NCBI GenBank assembly: GCA_936440205.1
Contig: OW387141.1
Span: 44,153,307 to 44,217,306 of the forward strand
DNA length: 64,000 nucleotides
Source of the DNA: Lepidonotus clava
Lineage: Eukaryota; Annelida; Polychaeta; Phyllodocida; Polynoidae
Reading direction: 5' to 3'
The translations under genes and the position numbers were made by a program. The notes beneath the pieces were generated by a model. That model searched no databases and had not been told where the DNA came from. It worked only from the letters and a program-made list of their open reading frames with translations. Shown in pieces: positions 61,101 to 64,000 of the stretch; positions within the stretch are counted from its first letter, which is position 1, and the number at the start of each line of letters is the position of its first letter.

Positions 61101-63033
61101 TGTGCCTGTTACGGTCCAAAGTTAGGACACATCTCTAAGGAATACAATATGTTTTCTGTGTTTAATTCTAGCCTCATGCAGTAAGAAGTTAGAGACGGCG
61201 ACAGCGGCCGACCACCTGGGCGAGTTGTACTGCCGGGCCTGTTACGGCCGTAAGTTCGGCCCCAAGGGCTACGGGTTCGCCGGAGGAGCGGGCACGGGGC
61301 TCTCCATGGACACAGGCAAGAGGGACGAGCTGGCCACTGAGTAAGTCTGATCCTAAAATTATTAAGATATTCTTAATTAACCACACAAAAAAACGTTTAT
61401 TAAGCTTCAGTTCTTGGTGTCTTTGTTTGTCATGTTGATTTACTCTTTGGCTGATAAGGATATTTTTATCAGAACATGATGGAACTTAAACTCATGAAGT
61501 AAGAACGCTAGTTTCATAAAATAGTGGAAGAAGTTGCAACAAAACTATGGCTTTTTCATACATAATCAGGGTTGGAAATTAACTTTTCTGGCTGTCAGCC
61601 TGGACATACTACAATGTACAACAGGTGTGGAAAAATATCTCAAAACTTGTCAGCCCTGGTTTAAAACTATCAGCCTGGGGCTGACGGGCTGACGTTAATT
61701 TCGAACCCTGCATAATAGATGTAAAATACATGCAAAACACTTTGACGTTAACTGAATTGGGGGGAGGGGGAAAAACTACTCTAGACTAAAGATCCTTTAT
61801 CCTTTCAAAATGCTATACCCTGTTGCATGTCTGGGAAAAGCGTTTCATTTGCTATAGCAATTGAATAATAGCAGCATCACATCATACCCTAACCTCCCCC
61901 TTTACCCCCTTCTCCACAGTAACGTACCGCTGACGGCCCAGGCCTACATCGCCCCTGTCAAGGACATGAAGAAGTTGTCGGTGGGAGAGGACGGGGAGGA
62001 GGTGGACGAGGAGGACGGGGAGGTGAACGGAGAGAATGGAGAGCGGTCACCGCGGGCCCCGCCCCGCTGGGGAGGGGGCGAGTACTGCCCGCGCTGTGAC
62101 AAGCAGGTCTTCATCGCCGAGCGCAAGCAGGCCGCAGGCAACGTGAGTGTCGAGAATGTTGTATTTGTATTTAAAGGGGAAAACCAAAAAAAAAAGGTTT
62201 TTGTAAACTTACCCTATTTTAGAAACGTTTTCTTTCATTTTCCTATTTTTTCACAGAATGTTGTTCTCAGATCTCATGCATATTATTTCTTTATCACAAA
62301 ATTTCTTTCTTTTTTTTTTTGTTAGTCAATGGTCATCATGATAACGATTTTAAATTTGTAATGTAATGGGCCTGTGAACGAAATGAATATATTTTAGAAA
62401 AATCAACCGAAAAAGGTTGTAATCTTAGATAAAATAGTAACAGCACCTAGTTTGGAGATAGTGTTCGGTGAAAATGTGGCGCCACCTAGTGTGAATTCCT
62501 AATAACTTGTTACGTGCTACTATCATTTTAAATGACAAGCAGAAAAGCAACGTGAATAATACTTTGTGGAAGCAATACATCTTTTTCATGACCATTTTGT
62601 TTTCAGGTTTACCACAACAAATGCTTCAACTGCAGAGACTGTTCAAAGCGGCTCGACTCGGGAAACCTGGCTGAAACGAAGGGAGAGATTTACTGCAAGA
62701 GTAAGTATACCAACCCTACTATTGTAACGTGAGAATGTGTGTCGTTTTGGAATTGTATTACTGATGCCTATGTTGGTCACACATCGATAACATCCTTTAG
62801 GGATTTAAGTTTTCAGATTCACTATATCTATTAGCTAATCTAGATACAATTTCTGTGGAATGATGACATGAAATATTAAGACACGATGCTCCATGCATAC
62901 ATTACTTTGCGATTGTATGAAACTTATGAAATTATTTATTCCATTTTATGTTCCACCAGCCTGTTACGGGAAGCAGTTCGGTCCCAAGGGGTACGGTTTT
63001 GGAGGGGGTGCGGGCGCTCTGCAGACGGCTTAA
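37081..63033 (+). CDS. CSRP: Cysteine-and-glycine-rich LIM protein (CSRP/CRP/MLP family), three LIM domains, 303 aa
   Basis: Adaptor protein of the CRP family, which binds alpha-actinin and zyxin on actin filaments and acts as a muscle transcription cofactor in the nucleus. Coding exons: 37081-37195, 53725-53961, 61172-61340, 61920-62142, 62607-62700, 62960-63033. All are GT-AG and form one 912-nt frame. LIM1 uses C11, C14, H32, C35, C38, C41, C60, C63. LIM2 uses C90, C93, H111, C114, C117, C120, C138, C141. LIM3 uses C230, C233, H251, C254, C257, C260, C278, C281. All eight zinc ligands are intact in each. LIM2 and LIM3 are followed by the family glycine-rich module (FGPKGYGF then GGGAG), containing the RKFGPK-type putative nuclear signal; LIM1 is not. 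Vertebrate CRPs have two LIM domains and about 193 residues. An acidic stretch (about 197-215) sits in the LIM2-LIM3 linker. Which vertebrate paralogue is closest cannot be told. Confidence 0.92.
37196..40660. other. CSRP intron 2, first part, no gene seen
   Basis: Intron sequence without a recognisable exon, LIM-like coding segment or bounded transposon. Confidence 0.55.
40665..41300 (+). repeat. Old tandem repeat, about four diverged units of 160-185 bp
   Basis: The phrase GAGTCTGCCGCTGGAGGAA with following CCCTGCT, GGCCCTTCTTCTCC and CATAGCCTTGAA recurs near 40690, 40885 (partial), 41048 and 41211, with many substitutions between units. It is in CSRP intron 2, with no coding frame. Confidence 0.7.
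42310..42354. repeat. Paired homopolymers C14 ... G19
   Basis: A 14-base C run and a 19-base G run are separated by 12 bases, so either strand can fold into a GC hairpin, and the G run can form a quadruplex. Run lengths are likely to vary between assemblies. Confidence 0.9.
43778..44080 (+). repeat. 27-bp minisatellite in two blocks
   Basis: Units starting CAGACAAGTATTCA are 27 bp apart at 43808, 43835 and 43862, and again at 44024 and 44051. About 130 unrelated bases with a CACTGGCC palindrome separate the blocks. Because 27 is a multiple of three the array stays open in one frame, but nothing else indicates coding. Confidence 0.8.
44090..46510. other. CSRP intron 2, no gene seen
   Basis: No recognisable exon or bounded element. 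A G15 run lies at 45791-45805. Confidence 0.5.
46520..46755. repeat. Degraded CAGGGTCCC-family MITE fragment
   Basis: Family strings (TAGGGAAAATACAGGGAATTT, ACACAGGGAATTCTG, TGAAATTTTAGTG) are in the expected order, but the inverted ends are eroded. Confidence 0.65.
48526..48557. repeat. Perfect 14-bp hairpin with 4-base loop
   Basis: AGACCTTTAGATAT and ATATCTAAAGGTCT flank TTTG. It is too short for a microRNA precursor and no T-run follows to suggest a terminator-like role. It lies in CSRP intron 2. Confidence 0.9.
48558..49560. other. CSRP intron 2, no gene seen
   Basis: No recognisable exon. A C18 run is at about 49418-49435 and a G-rich stretch at 49525-49546. Confidence 0.5.
49571..49640 (+). 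promoter_or_regulatory. Cluster of GAGCTGCTC motifs, group 4
   Basis: Three direct copies at 49571-49579, 49595-49603 and 49632-49640 in 70 bases. This is the densest group. Confidence 0.45.
50228..50350. repeat. CAGGGTCCC-family MITE fragment
   Basis: Begins CAGGGTTCCAACTG and contains ATAGGGAATTCAGTTTTCCC and TTTCTGGATTTTC, as in the fuller copies. The right end is not recognisable. Confidence 0.55.
50360..53724. other. CSRP intron 2, last part, no gene seen
   Basis: No exon-like segment is recognised before the acceptor of exon 3 at 53724. Confidence 0.5.
53725..53961 (+). CDS. CSRP: CSRP exon 3 (second half of LIM1 + first half of LIM2)
   Basis: 237 nt, exactly 79 codons, phase 1 at both ends. 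It carries LIM1 ligands C41, C60, C63, a basic Ala/Lys/Pro linker ([16 protein letters not shown]), and LIM2 ligands C90 to C117. Both edges fall at the same point of a LIM domain (just after the fifth ligand), as expected if it arose by internal duplication. It can be skipped without disturbing frame or LIM fold (see findings). Confidence 0.92.
54791..55420 (+). repeat. Tandem duplication of a MITE with its host flank
   Basis: A 50-base flank (GCAGATTAGCTCTATTGG and TTAGCGGCGGCCTCCAGGG) occurs at 54791, 55081 and 55361. Between these lie two CAGGGTCCC-family MITE copies (54843 to about 55080, and 55133-55358). The unit is about 280-290 bp, so both copies come from one insertion that was then duplicated. 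Confidence 0.88.
55421..56343. other. CSRP intron 3, no gene seen
   Basis: Unremarkable intron sequence with no exon or bounded repeat. Confidence 0.5.
56344..56380. repeat. Paired homopolymers C13-T8-G16
   Basis: A 13-base C run, eight T and 16 G abut directly, making a perfect potential GC hairpin with a T loop. Similar in design to 42310-42354. Confidence 0.9.
56705..56713 (-). promoter_or_regulatory. Single GAGCTGCTC motif
   Basis: Present as GAGCAGCTC on the plus strand in CSRP intron 3. It is the only isolated copy of the nonamer in the gene. Confidence 0.3.
57444..57592. repeat. Conserved duplicated block, copy A
   Basis: About 140 bases beginning CTCCAGGGTCGAGAGGACTC match copy B at 59122 with only three to five differences, while the preceding 60 bases align poorly with gaps. 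It contains CAGGTG and CACCTG E-boxes and an inverted AGGGTCG/CGACCCT pair. It is in CSRP intron 3, about 3.7 kb upstream of exon 4. Confidence 0.9.
58067..58740. repeat. Dispersed repeat, copy 2, with a 246-bp internal tandem duplication
   Basis: Matches 1021-1414. Here the segment from GTCGATAGTCC onward occurs twice (58093 and 58339), then continues past one remnant unit of the 11-bp minisatellite. CTAAAAATAG, a consensus MEF2 site, occurs at 58303-58312 and 58551-58560. No coding frame. Confidence 0.85.
58805..58915 (+). repeat. TCTCTG/CT-rich microsatellite
   Basis: Imperfect TCTCTG and CTCC repeats, sitting where the other copy of the dispersed repeat has its 11-bp minisatellite. Confidence 0.9.
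59122..59270. repeat. Conserved duplicated block, copy B
   Basis: Partner of 57444-57592, in direct orientation 1,678 bases downstream. It keeps both E-box sequences and the AGGGTCG/CGACCCT pair. Confidence 0.9.
59290..61171. other. CSRP intron 3, end, no gene seen
   Basis: Contains T-rich tracts (60130-60200) and a C13 run near 60797. No exon or bounded element is seen before exon 4. Confidence 0.5.
61172..61340 (+). CDS. CSRP: CSRP exon 4 (second half of LIM2 and glycine-rich module)
   Basis: 169 nt encoding [40 protein letters not shown] and [18 protein letters not shown] matches the putative nuclear signal of vertebrate CRPs (KKYGPK). The first two bases complete a codon left by exon 3 (Ala) or, if exon 3 is skipped, by exon 2 (Thr). 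Confidence 0.95.
61567..61710. mobile_element. hAT-like MITE with exact 6-bp duplication (CATAAT)
   Basis: CAGGGTTGGAAATTAAC and GTTAATTTCGAACCCTG form a 17-base inverted repeat with one mismatch. CATAAT lies at 61561-61566 and 61711-61716. At 144 bp, with an internal CAGCC/GGCTG fold, it sits in CSRP intron 4. Confidence 0.92.
61920..62142 (+). CDS. CSRP: CSRP exon 5 (acidic linker, start of LIM3)
   Basis: 223 nt. It encodes [19 protein letters not shown], an acidic run of Gly, Glu and Asp, a Pro/Arg stretch ([11 protein letters not shown]) and the first LIM3 knuckle ([12 protein letters not shown]). The donor after GGCAAC is GTGAGT, phase 0. Confidence 0.94.
62607..62700 (+). CDS. CSRP: CSRP exon 6 (middle of LIM3)
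   Basis: 94 nt encoding [20 protein letters not shown] and [11 protein letters not shown]. It ends in phase 1 just before the last zinc ligand. LIM3 is split at different places from LIM1 and LIM2. Confidence 0.95.
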
Positions 63034-63045
63034 GTCAACCAGAAG
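62960..63045 (+). CDS. CSRP: CSRP exon 7 (C terminus and stop)
   Basis: Encodes [20 protein letters not shown] and QTA, with TAA at 63031-63033 and 12 untranslated bases before a GTAAGG donor. The ending is as in vertebrate CRPs (GAGALVHAQ). The 3' UTR junction lies only 12 nt after the stop, too close to mark the message for decay. Confidence 0.93.
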
Positions 63046-63610
63046 GTAAGGAGAACTCCCATACTAAAGCCGTTAGTCCACATGGCTCCTTTGCTGCCGA
63101 TTTCCAAGATAACGAAATTGGTTTATATCATTAGAAACATTTCATAATTCTCTTTCAAATGTTAAAACAAATAAAAAGTCGTCAGAATCAAAATCTGTAT
63201 GTGCAATAGAGGTTTAAAGGTGAAAGCACCGAAGGAGAAAGATTTGTCACTAAGTGATCACATACAGAGATGGCAATATACAAAATGTAATTAGAATGTT
63301 AGCAGGGTGTAGACATTTTGTATTTTGAAATATGATGAAATACACTATTTGCCTCCAGTAAGTGACCCATTGCACATCTGTTGTATGTGTTAATAATCTT
63401 GGAGGGACAGGAGAAAAATACATCGGAAAGTCTTACCCCACTACATCTATCCCCAGAGGCATTTACATCTCTGAGACTCGACGCAATGCAAAGTAATACA
63501 AAATTGAAAATAATTTGAATGTGATTGACCACCTCAGCAGATCCATATGTATAGGTTAGTTGGATTTCAGAGGAAAACTTAATAAAATTACTTTGCTTTG
63601 TTATTTTCAG

Positions 63611-64000
63611 GTATCCGATCACCAAGGGCAACTGCCACGTGAAACATGAAACACCAAACCAATACGCTGTGGGCGCCAGTCAGGCCGTCTTCGTACAAGG
63701 TTTCCCCGACATTGATATCCCACGGACGGAATCATTGACAATTCCGATCCAAACGAAAGCACACCTACAGTTCAAAGATCATGACTTTGTTCAGGTGCTA
63801 GGTCGGTGGCGGACAGTGTTGTATTTCTCACTATATCAAGGTCCATGTCCTGCCGAACAAATTAGCATTGTAAGGACCTCCACCGACAACTAGTGTTTCG
63901 TCTGAGAATACTGTGTACCTTACGGGAAAGTATCATGGCTATTTATCGATATTATTCCCAACGTATCACCTCGATATTGCACAGGTAACGTCTTGTAGTC
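63611..64000 (+). other. CSRP: CSRP exon 8, 3' UTR (continues beyond window)
   Basis: TTGTTATTTTCAG at 63598-63610 is a good acceptor for the exon 7 donor. No AATAAA is seen before the window ends; ACAG|GTAACG at 63985 could be a further donor. An 84-codon open frame starting at 63639 lies after the stop codon and resembles nothing I recognise. Confidence 0.55.

Noticed and set aside
63639-63893. 84-codon open frame in the last CSRP exon
   Set aside because: It lies after the CSRP stop codon in an untranslated exon and cannot be joined in frame; splicing exon 6 directly to it gives an early stop.

Overview
The window is intron-rich animal nuclear DNA, probably from an invertebrate deuterostome and most likely a lancelet (Branchiostoma). 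I base this on two chordate-type genes with GC-rich exons, standard GT-AG introns, many short DNA transposons and minisatellites, and a gene pair that (from memory) is also adjacent in vertebrates. The species is inferred, not proven. There are no bacterial features, CRISPR arrays or recognisable retroelement genes.

Layout. Positions 1-3.7 kb hold repeats and two weak candidates for the 3' end of an unidentified plus-strand gene, with an AATAAA at 3705. From 7.28 to 23.54 kb the minus strand carries a complete 14-exon ZDHHC17 (HIP14-like) gene. It encodes a 647-residue palmitoyltransferase with N-terminal ankyrin repeats, six membrane spans and an intact DHHC motif. Its introns hold several non-autonomous transposons and a threefold 115-bp tandem repeat that copies a splice acceptor plus the start of exon 4. 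About 1.8 kb away, head to head, a plus-strand cysteine-and-glycine-rich LIM protein gene (CSRP/CRP family) begins near 25.4 kb and runs to the window end. It has a non-coding first exon, six coding exons (37.1-63.0 kb) and a spliced 3' UTR. The full reading frame encodes 303 residues with three complete LIM domains.

How the genes work. ZDHHC17 is expected to be a Golgi/vesicle S-acyltransferase that captures substrates through its ankyrin domain. CSRP proteins are adaptors of the actin cytoskeleton and of muscle gene transcription. The two have no known shared pathway; their adjacency is of evolutionary interest.

Main points for a second look: (1) CSRP exon 3 is a symmetric phase-1 exon made of the second half of one LIM domain and the first half of the next. 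Skipping it would give a canonical two-LIM CRP and including it a three-LIM protein. (2) The nonamer GAGCTGCTC occurs ten times in clusters within the CSRP introns. (3) A 140-bp block with E-box sequences is duplicated and nearly unchanged 1.68 kb apart in the intron before exon 4. (4) Several terminal-inverted-repeat element families have exact 5-6 bp target-site duplications. The rest is intronic or intergenic sequence in which I see no genes.
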